Shown here one piece after another: positions 22,979-35,312 of a DNA stretch of 64,000 nt. The stretch covers positions 1,534,001 to 1,598,000 of the forward strand of contig NC_089451.1 of NCBI RefSeq assembly GCF_026210795.1, in the 5' to 3' direction. The first letter of the stretch is position 1. The number at the start of each line of letters is the position of its first letter. The position numbers and the translations under genes were made by a program. This stretch comes from Rhizophagus irregularis (taxonomy: Eukaryota; Glomeromycota; Glomeromycetes; Glomerales; Glomeraceae). Below the pieces are notes generated by a model. The model was given only the letters and a program-made list of their open reading frames with translations, was not told the DNA's origin and ran no database searches.

Positions 22979-23325
22979 ATGCATTGTAAAAAAAAAAAAT
23001 AAAAAATAAAAATTTTTTTTAGTAAATATTTTTTACAAACATAGATTTTTTTTTAGAAAATTTATTATTTTTTTTATTTATTTATACAGTATATGTATAT
23101 GTTTTTTTTTATAAAAATATCATTATTATGTAATTTTTCATTATCATAAATAAATACACTCATTAATAGTTAAAATGTACACTTGGCGTAAACATCGCAT
23201 AATTCGCATATGGTGCTATTTAAATATATTAGTCATGGAAATCGATTTTTTTTTTCGATTAAATCTTCGATAATAAATAATTTTTTTTTTTTGATTAAAT
23301 AATCTTCGATAAGTTACTCATCAGG
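22979..23325. other. 3' flank, no gene
   Basis: AT-rich with poly-T runs. The sequence tttttcgatta..aatcttcgata is repeated at 23246-23275 and 23281-23312. No gene is seen. Confidence 0.4.
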
Positions 23326-23812
23326 ATGAAACTAGTAAACCAAGAATATCTTCACTCGATAGGTCTTCTCTTTTCTTTAGGTCTTCTCTTTATTAGGTCT
23401 TCTCTTCGGTTCCCTTTTTTACGGTATGTAGGTTGGGAGCGTGGGTTGTGTATGGGGTGGTGGGTGTATGTTTGTGTATTCCCTCGCTCTTCTCCCGTTT
23501 TACCTCTTTTCTTTTCCCTCTACCTTTCCCTTATTCACTCACTCTTTCCACTTCCTCTCCCCTTATTCCCTCGTTATTCACTCGCTCTTTCCACTTTCCC
23601 TTTCCCTTATTCTCTCGCCCTTTCTACTTTTCCTTTCCCTTATTCCCTCGCTCATTATACTTTCCCCTTCCCTTCCTTTCCCTTTTCCTTATTCCCTTAC
23701 TTTTTCTTCCCTTTCCCCTCTCACGCTTTCCTCTTTCCCTCTCTCCTTCCCTTTCCTTTCCCTTGTTCCCCGTTATTTCCTCTTTCTCCCCAACGCCGGT
23801 GATCAGGTGACA
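23326..23812. repeat. Polypyrimidine C/T minisatellite
   Basis: From about 23470 to 23790 the plus strand is almost pure C/T. Units of about 35-40 bp read ttattcactcgctctttcca followed by ctttccctttccc. A short prelude at 23359-23412 repeats taggtcttctcttt three times. All three plus frames are open simply because stop codons need purines; I reject them as genes. A long homopyrimidine tract can form triplex DNA. Confidence 0.85.
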
Positions 23813-25542
23813 AAAGTTTTTTAAAAGACTTGGTTAAGTCAGCAACAAATAGTTACAGCTTGTTTCATTTTTATTAAATAATGAATTTAAGAATAAATTT
23901 CATATTTAATTTCTCATCTATATGATTATTCAATTTTTTATTTTTGCAAATGTATTAATTACTTGGTCCAAAGATTATTAATTAGTAAATCTAAATTTTA
24001 TTGAGATTCAATATATGGATAAAAACTCTGATTAAGGCCAAGTATTATAATGTTGAACCCAAAGATAAAAACGAAAAGACTACTTTTTCTTGAAATTTAT
24101 TTTTTCTATTGATAGCAACAGCATAACTTAAGCTTCGCTCGACTAACATGTGATTAAAATTTCTCATATACTTCTCATTAAGTTAGATGTTTATAATTTA
24201 ACGTTGACCAACCTCGATTTTAACTACACCTATCATGGAGCTGCTTATCAACCATCAGTGGCTCCGCCTTTATTGGCTCTTTATCTTCTTTTTTATCACG
24301 TGATGATGGTTGATCGGCTGGTGGCAGCCTTCTCTTAATCTTATTTTTCTGCGTCTGGATTTCCTTGTAGAGGTTATTTTTTTTCTCCATATGTATATAT
24401 TTAGATCAAATTAGTTAGTTTTTTTTTATTCTTGGTGCATCCGTTCGGGCGTGGGTTCTAATCGATTCCATTTTTACGACCAAGGAGGCAACCCCCTGTT
24501 CCGCAAGGGCAGTTTGGGTTTTGGTTATCTGCCAAGGTTAAAGTAAAATTTAAAATTAAATCAGGCCAAAATTAGCAAGTGGCTAGTGTAAACCAAAATT
24601 AAAGTAACGTCTCAGCCTCAGCCAGAATTAAGATCACATGACTCAAGTGGATGACAGTCATTTGTGAATGACATGTGACATGCTATCAATGTCATTTCTG
24701 TCATTTCATATCATTTGTCAACGCTGAATGTAAAGTACTTGTATCGTAAAAAAAAAAAAAATATTATCACACGTCGTTACGCCGAGTTCAAAGAGTACTG
24801 TTATTGAGTTGTTAATGAGCAAAGTTTACAAAATTAATATATCTTGGACGATTGGAAGCATAAATGCACATCATTGCATTAGAGAGCTGGATTCCGTTTC
24901 CATTATGGCCCGTAATAGAGACTTCCAACTTCGTACTGTTTATATCAATCATTAACTTTCTAAATCAATAATAACATGTATTGTACATTGTCACTTAATC
25001 GGTCAAGTTGATTTTGGTCGATCATCCCAATGAGTAATTCGATCGCGGCTTTTTTAGGGAAAATAAATACCATGTTTATTTATTTTATCTTTTTTTATCT
25101 TGGCGCGAATGGTAAACACGGAAATAATAATTTTTAATGGTTCGTTTATTTAAAAATACATAAGTTTATTAGGACGTAAAATTTATTTGAAATTCTTATC
25201 TCTCTTCTTAATAAATAGTCGCTCTTTGACTATCGTAATTAAATTGATCGTAGAAAGCAAAATAATAATATCATATTTAAATTACGGTCATTTATTAAAA
25301 AAGTAACGTTAAATAAAATTTAAATTATAACAAGAAAACAGACACTTAATTTGAAAATATAATAAATTCTTGAAAATAAAAAATGTAGTAACAATATATT
25401 CTTTTATAACTTATTATAAAAAATTTTATATATTATCTCCACCTTTAAATTCGTTATTTAAAATCTCTAAAAAAAAAATAGAAATTGGTAAAAATTAAAT
25501 ATCATATATTAAGTATGAACAAAAAAAAAATTGTTATGAAAG
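23813..25542. other. Gene-free stretch
   Basis: Mostly AT-rich. A GC-richer patch at 24436-24535 (gggcgtgggttctaatcgat, gattcc) could be a SINE fragment with a degenerate B box, but neither end is definable. A 10-bp inverted repeat, tcaaccatca / tgatggttga, lies at about 24248-24316. At 24640-24720 the words gtcattt and gacatgt recur several times. No gene is recognised. Confidence 0.4.
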
Positions 25543-27115
25543 TTAAAAATTACCATCTTTGTTAAATTTCAATTGAGAAATATCAATTTGTTGAGATTCT
25601 ATTTATAAAATAAAATTTATTTAGTATAATTATTAAACGTTCATGAATATATATAAACCTGATCATTAAATATATACCTAAATATTCCATAGATACTATA
25701 TTATCGTAATGTTCATAATAATCATCTGAATTTTTTGGTTCAGGAAGATTTTCAAAATCAAGTAATCTACTTGTATAAATAGCTTCTGAATGTGTTTTAT
25801 ATGATAATTCTAAACTAGTTGAGGGTATTCTATTAGTTGATAATTTCTTATTGATTTCATCAGCTTCTCTAATTTGATCTTGTAATTCCGTTTGATTATT
25901 AAACCCAACCCACCATTGCATTAAAATTTTTTTAATTTCCGTTGCTGTTGGTCGATTTAATGGATTTGCATCTAAACATCTTTTAATTAAATGGACGATA
26001 AGTTGAGGCACTTTAATATTAAACTTTGGTCTATATCCTTGACAAATTTTTATTGCTAAGTTATTATCATGGCTTAGATCATGATATGGAGGTAATCCAG
26101 AAATCATTTCGTACATAATTATACCAAAACTATAAATATCGGAAGCTTCAGTATAATTATGTCCTCTTAAAATTTCAGGAGCTATATAAGATAAAACACC
26201 ATATACTTTTTCTTTTGTAATTTCTGACGCATTGTAATTTGCAAGTATACATAATCCCATATCGGTTATATAAATATCTCTAATAAAACTATCCGTAAGA
26301 AGTATATTTCCAACATGCAAATCTCGATGAATTATTTTATTATCATGAATATGATCAATTCCAAATGCAATTTTACATAGGTAATGGATCTTATCATACC
26401 AACTTAATTTATTATAATATTTATCTAAATAATTCCGTAAACTTCCCTTTTCCGCATAATCTAAGACCATCATATAATCTTTTGTTTCTGGATCTTGAGT
26501 TATTCCATAAAGATTAATAACACCAGCACCAATAGTATTAAGAGTTAGTTTGTGATGTGATACAATCTACATTTATCGAAATCAAATATATTAGTCGAAA
26601 TAAAAATTCTGTATATTAACCGAAAATCAAATTTATACCTCACTCATAAATTCCAATGAAAACTTTTTTGAGTTATTTAACTTTTTAAGAGCCACATCTT
26701 TATTATTTTTTCTTATCCAATTGTTATGTTTTTTACTCCATTTGTCTATAGGTCCATCAATCCAATTTGCTTTATACACTTTACCAAACCCACCTTTTGC
26801 AATATATTTAATATTATGAAATCTGTCATATGGTATCCATTCTAATGCTTTCTTCGTTTCATAATGATCTGATAACTGAGAATCTTGAATAATTTTGTCA
26901 ATATCATTATTTCCACTAGTCCAATTCTTAAAATTTTGTTGGAACCGTTTTGCAATGCAAATTTCATTGCATTCTTTACATATTAATTCGTCAATATCAA
27001 CTGATGAAGTGATTGATCTTTCTTTATACATTGAAGATTTGTTTAAAAGATTTAAAATTAGAATAAATGTGAAAGTGAAATAATGTTTGATGCGGGATAA
27101 ATACGACAAAGTCAA
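25543..27115 (-). CDS. TKL-type protein kinase, apparently intact
   Basis: Exons 27115-26639, 26566-25678 and 25598-25543 join in phase (0, then 1) through GT..AG introns of 72 and 79 nt, giving about 473 aa. The N-terminus may start at the first Met or at MYKERSITSS. C-x2-C-x3-C (CKECNEIC) is followed by NWTSGN, ALEWIPYDRF, an intact glycine loop KGGFGKVYKANW and VALKKLNN. Exon 2 continues LYGITQDPETKDYMMVLDY, then the HRDLHVGN catalytic loop, DMG (DFG variant), IAPEIL, DIYSFGIIMYE and the distal RCLDANPLNRPT motif. The last exon encodes ESQQIDISQLKFNKDGNF. All catalytic residues are present, so it is probably active. It is the template by which the tandem-exon locus and the pseudogenes were parsed. 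Confidence 0.9.
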
Positions 27116-27320
27116 GTGACTCGACTAAAAAGACTACTGATTTAATAAATCGATAGAAGAATGTAACGTGTTATTTATATACTTTTTTTTTATCTTTATT
27201 AGAAGATATGAACATAAAAAAAAGAATGAAATTGATGTATTTATATTATTTTTTCTTTATTCAAATTTAGTTTGGGGATGGAAAGGAGGATTGGGAGAAA
27301 ATAATTTTTTGCCGATGTGG

Positions 27321-27477
27321 CCACATATATATACTTAAATGGAAGTATCATCACATGACTTTATTTGACAATATAATCCTTTTCTTTATTGAGTTTAAGA
27401 AGTTATCATTTAATATCGGAATTGGAAAAAAAGTAATTATATCCATATATATACATATTTAAATGGAAGGATCACAA
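27321..27477. promoter_or_regulatory. Repeated upstream motif of kinase genes
   Basis: ccacatatatatacttaaat followed by ggaagtatca occurs at 27321-27350, and a second version, atatttaaatggaaggatca, at 27455-27474. A third copy, ccaatatatatttaaatgga, lies at 52261-52280, upstream of another minus-strand kinase relic in the same relative orientation. It could be a conserved promoter block carried with the gene family, including the TATA region. Confidence 0.5.
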
Positions 27478-28160
27478 AAAAATTTTTCACCTGATACTGA
27501 TCGTCACACTATTTATGCTATTATTCAATTTTCTAAATTGTCATAATTTTCAGATCGATCAATTCCGTGAATTCCGTGAAAGCGTCATTTATATTCCGCC
27601 TCTGAGCCTATACTTGCCGCAGGACCTGACGTTTGTCGTACACTTAGGCTAAATTGATAGCAATGTGACTTGACTCATGATTGTACGTTAATTAATATCA
27701 AAATAAAAGTCTTATAGTACATAACATAAAGATAAAATACAGCGTATAATAACATAAATTTATTATTAAATATACTATAGAACTTTGAATATAAATTTTT
27801 TGTTCTAATAAAGTGTACAGATCAAAGTTTACTGTTATAAAATCTAATAATACTGTACAATATATGTATTTTATTTTTATTTTACGTTACATCATACATA
27901 TTTTAGTCTAAGATTTTTATATACCCTTGTATGAAGGATGAAAGACGAAGGCTTATATTCAATTAATACTCACTAATGCATAATTTCAGCCAAAATCAAA
28001 TGATTGTCACTAAAATTTCCTTTTTCGGAAATTCATATGGCCCATTTCATAATTTCCTTTTAGGATTTGTGAAACATCGTGTGACTTCTATTTTGATTTT
28101 GTATATCTTCAATGCTTCATAGCTTGTCCATTAACCTCTACATATGGCCATACAATGGCA
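27478..28160. other. Gene-free stretch
   Basis: AT-rich intergenic DNA with no recognised gene. ttccgtgaattccgtgaa near 27560-27580 is a short direct repeat. Confidence 0.4.
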
Positions 28161-28451
28161 AGCCGAAGCAGACAAACCCGCGCCTGTTTTCAACAAAAAT
28201 TTACCGCTTATTTAACATTTATTATGCAATATTTAGCATTTAATAGACGCATAATTTAGCGTATCACAAAATGTTTACTATTTTAAGAAATCTAGACTGT
28301 TTTGTAATACAGAAAAAGTGAACAAAAATTTGATGTACAAATTAAACGCTTATATTATAATTATATGTTTGTTAAATGCTAAAAGTCGCATAATAGGTGT
28401 GAAATAAGCGGTTATCATGTTGAAATAGGCGCAGATTTGTCCACTCTGGCT
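28161..28451. mobile_element. Foldback / MITE-like element with about 80-bp inverted arms
   Basis: The left arm (28161-28242; agccgaagcagacaaacc, cgcgcctgttttcaac, accgcttattta, attatgca, tttagcattta) matches the reverse complement of the right arm (about 28373-28451) at roughly 75-80 percent with small gaps. The loop is about 130 bp. No target duplication or coding capacity is evident, so the termini are approximate. Confidence 0.7.
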
Positions 28452-29220
28452 GTAAATACGACTACTAAAATGGGGTGGATAAATATGGGAATCTCCCAAT
28501 CCCACCGGACTGCTTATTTATTACACGGTTCTGAATTGGTGCGTAAATATTGCTGGCCAAAATTATTCAGTATTGGTCTACTACATATTCTGTCGCACCT
28601 TTTTTATTTTTATTTTTATTGATTTTTAATGTCTATGGCGCCAATTTCATCGTTATTATAATAATAAATACTACTAGTAAATAAGCACTATAAAATACTA
28701 GCATGAAATTAATGAATAAATACAATTGCTTTAAATGTATGTATTGTATATATAAACTATGCAAATCAAAATAGATAAAAGACCGGACTTCAGGACCGAT
28801 GACGGGGAATGCCGATAATTTATAATCAATATGGAAGTGTAATTGTCCGGAGAGAAGCGTAAGACTATCTCCGGTACGATCATTCACAAATTTGTGTTAT
28901 TCAGTGACGGACTTTAACGGTTTTCGTTTTCTTTGTATATCTAAATATATAATTTAGGCAAGAAGACAATATTTATTATTCTATATCCTTTCTTAGTTAA
29001 TATACAACCCTCCATTTTTAATTATTATTAAAAAGAATTATAATTATATTGACTGTAGAAAGTTAAAAAAAAAAAGGCATATTTAAAATTACAAGCTTAT
29101 ATATTTTTTGGACTTAAACCTTATTTTTTAAAAAAATAAACATTAAACAGGGTTTTAAATTATGTTCTTGAAGGATAATAAATCAAAGATTATTAATTTA
29201 AATATTCTATAGTATGATAA
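28452..29220. other. Gene-free stretch
   Basis: The less AT-rich patches at 28452-28600 and 28780-28915 contain no recognisable domain or RNA gene. The rest is AT-rich. Confidence 0.35.
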
Positions 29221-29356
29221 GGGCAGTGACATTTATTATGTAATATTTTAGGGGGTGGGATATTTGAAGGTCATATAACATATAAGATTTTACATATTAC
29301 ATGGGTGGGGTATGGGCTTATAATAAATGGATATTACGTAATAAATGTTACTGCCC
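29221..29356. mobile_element. PIF/Harbinger-like MITE, intact copy
   Basis: The 136-bp element has terminal inverted repeats of about 26 bp: gggcagtgacatttattatg continuing gtaatat at the left, and gggcagtaacatttattacg on the reverse complement of the right end (two mismatches overall). It is flanked on both sides by TAA (29218-29220 and 29357-29359). A 3-bp TWA target duplication is typical of PIF/Harbinger elements. A second, left-truncated copy lies at 35313-35458. Confidence 0.85.
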
Positions 29357-29440
29357 TAAAGTAAATTCGTCTTTAGATTTATTTTTATAATACCTTTTTT
29401 TTTATTCGTAATATAATTTAAATCATTATTTACGTTAGTA

Positions 29441-30060
29441 TTCAATTGAGAAATATTGATTCGCCGAGATTCTATTTTAATGTAATAAATTATTAGCATT
29501 TATTAAGATTAATCAATATTTTCATGGATGTGATGTTATCATATTTTTTCATAATAATCACCAGAATTTTTTGGTCAGAAAGATTATTATTGCGCTTTTC
29601 AAAATTATGCTACCCTCCTATACTGATAAAAAAATCATTAAATTACAGGTCGATTATCGGACAAAAACCGGACAATGTTGTCCTGTAATCGTCCTTGTAA
29701 TCGGCCTGTAATTATAATCACTCAGTAATCATAACGTACACAGAATTCTGAAAACTGCGATAAAATCAAGTAGTCTACTTGTATAAATAGCAACTTTATG
29801 TGTTTCATAGGTCAATGCTAAACTAGTCGATGACGTACCAATAATTTATTGTTTTCTTCTGTTTCTTCAATTTGCCTTGTAATTCCGTTTGATTATCAAA
29901 CTCAAACCAACATTGCCATATGTTTTTAATGCATTTGCATCCAAATATTTATTAATATATTGATAATTGAGTAACTTGAATAAATTTATCAATATAATTA
30001 TTGCCACTCGTCCAATTTTTAGGAACCGGATTGCATTACAAAGTTTTACTGTACTTTGTT
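29441..30060 (-). pseudogene. Kinase pseudogene split by a MITE
   Basis: Read on the minus strand: CNAIRF and NWTSGNNYIDKFIQVTQLS (N-terminal exon) are joined by deletion of almost the whole catalytic domain to KYLDANALKTYG, which matches RCLDANPLNRPT of the intact kinase. The tail follows (YTSRLLDF-like DNA at 29763-29800, then the GDYYEKYDNI equivalent at 29530-29585), then the terminal exon equivalent ESRRINISQLN at 29441-29471. Frames change several times. A 171-bp MITE (29590-29760) interrupts the tail-coding sequence. Confidence 0.8.
29590..29760. mobile_element. TA-flanked MITE copy 2, inside a kinase pseudogene
   Basis: The ends ttgcgcttttcaaaattatg and (reverse complement of the right end) tcgcagttttcagaattctg are inverted repeats of each other and match the ends of the copy at 3958-4078, in opposite orientation. 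TA flanks both sides (29588-29589, 29761-29762). The interior contains repeated tgtaatcgtcc words that are also found at 33642-33725. Excision on paper gives continuity with the paralogous kinase tail. Confidence 0.85.
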
Positions 30061-31965
30061 TAGTTTGTTTTGATACATATATGAAACTTAACCTTATAAT
30101 CCAAAAATGAACATTAGAATGAAAAACAAGATAGCCAAAATACAGTACTTTTCTTCTTAACACCTTATTTATGTATGATAATAACTAAAATTGGAATTTT
30201 TAAAAAAATCACTTCCTTTTTACCTTAATATGATTAAATCGCATAAAAGTGAAACGTAACACAACAATTGAAAATTCCGCAGTAAAAAATTTGCGATATC
30301 CGAACAATAATATATTCTTATCCCCTGTAAAAAATTTTATCCGTAGTTTCTGTAGAAACTCCGTGAATATGATGACACATTTTACTAAAATTCTAAAAAA
30401 TTTGGATAATTTCCATGTTTCAAGATTATAAATTCCGTGAATATGATACATTTATGGAAATAACATGGAACGAAAAACACAGAATAAATTTTTATAGGAC
30501 TTTGATGTCTAATTATTTCATAGTACAGCGCGTTCATTTATTTCCACTAAATGAAAAATCATTAAAAAATTCATTATGGCATTCACCCAAACGATAACCA
30601 TAATAAAAAAACTAAAACATTAACAACAAAAATAATAGCAATAATATAAGTACAGTCATATCATAAAATTCGGATAGTGGCGATAATTTTGGGCAGTGAT
30701 ATTGGTCCCAAAGACACGGCTTTTAGGGACCAGGCCGGATCCGACTGATCCCATCCTATTGTATGGTTAAATCCTTTAAGTTTTTTTATTAAAAGGAACC
30801 AACATTCCTTCCACGTACTTGAATTCATTAATAATTATTATATTGTACCATATAATCAGTGTGAAATACATTAACTAAATTTTTGGCGATGACAACATCA
30901 AATGTTGTTACGTACATATACTGTAGGTACACAAATATTTTTTACAAAATGGAACCCAGAAATATATTTATAGGATTACTTTTTAACACTAGTGTACATT
31001 TTATATTTGGATAAGGATTATAATAATGTTATCTAATAGGTTAGAATTGATCATTTTGGAAATTAAAATAACCATATCTGGGGAACAGACTGAAGTGAGT
31101 ACTAACTTTTCACTTATTTTAGATTGTTACACGATTTAAATTATGTTTATACTCTAAATAAAGTTTGGAATATCGCCGATGATTTTCTACAGATTAGGTT
31201 AAATATTACGAATAAGCAACACCATGTGATCAAAGGTCACTTTTAATTTGCGTGGGATTCTCATGAAAACCTAGTGAAAATCCATGCGTGCGTGTCATGT
31301 ATGTATAGTTAATTTTATTTGGTTATCGGGAATTGAAAGATATAATTACGATACGTATAATAATTTGTACCATACCTAGTCATTTTAGGATTAAATAAAC
31401 TTTATATAATAAGTGTAATTAATTGTACAATTTATGATTGGATATTCATTACGTCTTTATAAAACGTGGATCAAATTTTCGGTTTATTTTTTTGTATTAC
31501 TTAAACATCACGTTACTTTTACCCAATGATTGATCCAATTAGATAATGTGTGTGTATTGATTATTGTTACAATGATGAAACGATTGGTTTTTTTAGATAT
31601 ATATGTATATAAAAAAAAAATTTTAATGATGATGATTAATCATGAATTAATAAAATTCCAGAAAAAGTTATTTAAAAAAATATTATGGCAAATAATTTTC
31701 CTTTCCTGGATTTTCTTTTTTTTTTCATTAAAAAAATATTTTTAATATAAATATATATATACATATATATATGAAACTTTGTATATATATATATACATAA
31801 ATACATATAAAAATTTTAAATTTTTTTTAAAATTAAAACAAATAAACTTGAATATCGTTTTTTGTCATACTTATTATTCGGAATCCCTTTTTTTATAAAA
31901 ATATATTTTTATATTTTTCTTTCTTTTTTTTTAAAAAAAAAATTCTTTTTTTTTCAAATTTACAA
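30061..31965. other. Gene-free stretch
   Basis: AT-rich. ccgtgaatatgat occurs twice (30360-30375 and 30432-30446). A short inverted pair, ggtccc / gggacc, lies near 30692-30722. An AT-dinucleotide microsatellite spans about 31747-31800. No gene is recognised. Confidence 0.4.
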
Positions 31966-32361
31966 ATGAATTCTCTTGAATTATTTTTTCAAAAATTATA
32001 TCAATATGAAGTGGCAAAGAAAAATAATCAAGGAAATGGCCATGCACAAGTAGTTGAATCTCCTATACTTGATATGAACTTTGATTTTTCTGATGCACCT
32101 CCAGCGACCGTAAATGAACAAAAAGAAAATGGAAAGGATGAAAAGGAGAAAATAAAAGAAAAACCAAAAAAATCATCTATTCGTAAGGTCAACCCTCCTA
32201 GACCAATTAAGAAGAGACCTATCGAAGTAAGCAAAGTTGAACCACCACCAAAAGTATCATCGAAAAGAATGAAAAGGATTAGAAATAATTTACGTATCGA
32301 TATGGTTGGTTATGAACAAAGGCATTATGCTATTCGTTCAAATTCTACCAAACGAGGATAA
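31966..32361 (+). CDS. Small basic hypothetical protein
   Basis: A 131-aa single-exon frame, richer in GC and codon structure than its flanks. The N-terminal 20 residues look amphipathic (NSLELFFQKLYQYEVAKK). A short acidic/aromatic segment (LDMNFDFSDAPP) follows, then a Lys/Glu-rich stretch, Pro/Lys-rich motifs (NPPRPIKKRPIEVSK, EPPPKVSSKRMKRIR) and a C-terminal NNLRIDMVGYEQRHYAIRS. The Lys/Arg clusters could serve nuclear localisation (inference). I do not recognise the family. An in-frame stop ends it, with poly-T flanks on both sides. Confidence 0.65.
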   Translation: MNSLELFFQKLYQYEVAKKNNQGNGHAQVVESPILDMNFDFSDAPPATVNEQKENGKDEKEKIKEKPKKSSIRKVNPPRPIKKRPIEVSKVEPPPKVSSKRMKRIRNNLRIDMVGYEQRHYAIRSNSTKRG

Positions 32362-33276
32362 AAGAATGTTTTTATGAAAAAATTATTTTCTTTTATATAT
32401 ATTTTTCTTGTAAGAAAATTTAATTTTTTTTTGAATAAACGGAATACAATATGAAGAAAAAGACTTTTTTTAAATTATTTTATTAATATTATAAACACAA
32501 ATCGTAACCCAATTTTCTTAAAAAATTATAAATTATTGGACAATAATAATTTGATATACGAAATATGAATTTTATAATTAAGCCTTTTAAGTATTATTAA
32601 TTTTTTTGAATAAATGAAACAATCAATGTATTAGAATTATGAGTACAATAACAAAAAGATAATATGATTATCTTAAGTTAGTATATGTAAGCAAAGTTTA
32701 TCCATAAAGTTGCAAAAGATTTACTTTGTAGGCTTGATTTTCTTGATTTTCAATGCATGCTTTAATTAATCCTAAGGAATTTTCTATGTAACATACCGTA
32801 CATATTGTAAAACAAACTATGAAAATCGTCGTAAGACGTTTCAGATATTTATATATACTGTATATTATCATCTATAAGAAATATATGAAATATGTGAAAC
32901 TCAATTTCGCAATATGGAAATATGGAATTTTTTAATTATTAATTTTCAAATTTATTATGTTACCTATTTCATTTTATGAATAAAATTTTATTATATTTTA
33001 TATATTTTTTAACGAACACAATGATCTGCAAAGGACAAATAAAATTCACATTTATAAAATTACTTTTAATAGAATGTCGGCCACTCGATTTGAATGTTAT
33101 GAGGGAGAAATATTAAATCATCACTTAAATCGTTAAATATTACTTATTAATTAGACTTCAGCCTATTTTTTTTTTTTTAATGATGAAATGATATAAATTA
33201 AAAAATAATTTGATATTCTTTTTTTTTCCCACAATTTTTTATCATAATTCTTGTTTCGCTTTAATCAAGTTCAAAT
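32362..33276. other. Intergenic, no gene
   Basis: AT-rich spacer between the small basic protein gene and Rpb4. No feature is supported. Confidence 0.4.
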
Positions 33277-34178
33277 ATGTCAGAAGGAATTTCGAGGATT
33301 AAGAGACAATATCCACCTGAAGAAGAGGACGCAAGTCGATTAAAATTCAACGAAGGTAAAGTTTACGACTAACTTTTTTTTTTTAAAAAAAAAAGTTGAA
33401 TACTATTAGTCTATTATAAATACACATATTTTTTTATATATAAAAAAAGAATTTAAAAATGGAACTGTTTCCGAATTTTCTTGTTTGAGTTTATCTGAAG
33501 TCGCTATTATGTTGGAACAAACGAAATTGGGAAATCCCGAAAATCATGGGGCGTAAGTATTAAATTTATTATTTTATATTTTATATGTTCCTAAATATTA
33601 TCGCTGTTTTCATTAATTACAAATTACTTAATAAAATAAAATTACCAGATTCAGAACGATTACCGGACATTTTGTCTTGTAATCGTCCTGTAATCGTCCT
33701 GTAATTATTATAATCACCCACTAATCAAATGTTTAAAAAATTAAGGATTGTTGATAAAATGATAGATTATTGTAAGACTTATCGAACGTTTAAAGACAAA
33801 GAAACTGTACAAGAAATTCGTAGGTAATACTGTAAATTTATTTTATTTATATACTGTAATAATAATAATTTAAATAATCTTAATTTCTCATTAAATAGAA
33901 CCTTGAATAAGTACGAACTGCATGAGTATGAAGTTTCCCAATTAATTAACTTGATTCCTGGTAGTGTCGAAGAAGCATTATCTTATATTCCCAGGTAAAC
34001 AAAATCATGTAACAAACGCCAAGAGTCGATCAGGCAGAAATGATCAACATTCGCTATGTCATATTCACTGTATTAAAACGTTCTATATTTTATTTGCAGC
34101 TTGAGATCAAAATTTTCAAATGAAAAAATTAATGAAATTATTGAAGATGTTAACGAATTAAAGAAATATCAAGGGTAG
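33277..34178 (+). CDS. RPB4: RNA polymerase II subunit Rpb4
   Basis: Five exons (33277-33355, 33450-33552, 33746-33823, 33899-33994, 34100-34178) join in phase to 144 aa. All introns are GT..AG (94, 193, 75 and 105 nt). The N-terminal half (DASRLKFNEEFKNGTVSE, LSLSEVAIMLE) and C-terminal HRDC-like half (YRTFKDKETVQEIRRTL, LHEYEVSQLINLIPGSVEEA, YIPSLRSKFSNEKINEIIED, LKKYQG end) follow the Rpb4 pattern (R/YxFKxxE..., L..FE...L..L.P...EEA...IPSL...). The related Pol III subunit Rpc9 lacks the IPSL and LRK(F/Y)Q ending, which favours Rpb4. Rpb4 pairs with Rpb7 as the Pol II stalk. Intron 2 is enlarged by a repeat fragment. Confidence 0.85.
33642..33725. mobile_element. MITE fragment in Rpb4 intron 2
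   Basis: The sequence attaccagattcagaacgat, ggacattttgtcttgtaatc, tandem gtcctgtaatc words and taattataatcacccactaatc match the interior of the TA-flanked MITE at 29640-29735. Neither TIR is recognisable, so this is a truncated or diverged copy. It accounts for most of the extra length of this 193-nt intron. Confidence 0.65.
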
Positions 34179-35312
34179 AACTTTCATTTCAAAGAATTCA
34201 TAAATATTAATTTTAAAATTGGCTTTTGCTATAAGTAAATATTCGTTATTGAAATAAAATTATATTGAGTCCAAGTCATATTACAAAGTGAAATGATTTT
34301 CCCATTGTCATAATTGGGCAAATTAAACTTATTTAGGAAAGAAATGTGACACAATAGGAATTCGAATTAGTAATCCGATTTTATAAATAATATATTTTCA
34401 ACTGCGGGAAACAGATTTCCCATTTTTAACATTTGAAAGGATAGGTAGGATTGTTGGCTGCTACTTATTAGGATTGCGTCGGATACTAATATCCTGAACT
34501 TTTCATGAGTAAGTAATTTATTATACTTGATATATAAAAGTATTAAAGGCACGTAAGTATAAAATTAAGTAGGATTAAATAAAGAAAATCAGAAATATAG
34601 ACGATGAAAATTTGTTTGTAACATTAGAAATTGTAGAATAGGAAAAAATGTAAATAACATATATATAATTTGTTAGCGTATCTATATATATATACCAATA
34701 GTAATATAGAACAAAGTACGAAATTATGTATTTTTTTTATTTACAGATAAAGTATTATTAGATGATACCAAATTTAATAGGATAATTAGTTCCTTATTAA
34801 AACTATAATAAAAGAGAGCTCAATGTGGCGATCATTATGTGGTGTACATAGCAACGCTACATTATTACTGTGATACTTGATCTTTGTTTTTCCAAATGAT
34901 CAATTCAATAATTAAACTTGCATAAAAAGTTATATATACTCATATTAAATCTTTAGAGCATAAAATATACTCCCCAAATTCGTCTTAATTTCTTCTTCAA
35001 TAATTCATTTCTTTCTCTTTTTCCTAAAAATAAATGATGTATATTTTATATATCGCGCGAACGAATATAAAAAAATCTTAAATACACAACTTATTGATAT
35101 AAACAAGTCGCTATTATATCTTTAAAACCATTATTTAAATTCGATTTATGTTAGAGATACAGTATGTGAAAAATTTTATTTTGTTTTTTTTTTAATGAAA
35201 AGATTTATCCTTTCCTAATCTCCGCTAATCCTAATTTCCTCTAATTCCAAGTTGTGTATTTTTTATTTATCATATATTTGTTACTTTTAAAAAAATAAAA
35301 ATAATTTAAATA
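34179..35312. other. Gene-free stretch
   Basis: AT-rich spacer downstream of Rpb4. No recognised gene or structured repeat. Confidence 0.4.

Noticed and set aside
23326-23824. Three overlapping plus-strand frames of 125-158 codons in the C/T-rich tract
   Set aside because: Open only because stop codons need purines; low-complexity translation in all three frames, no domain.
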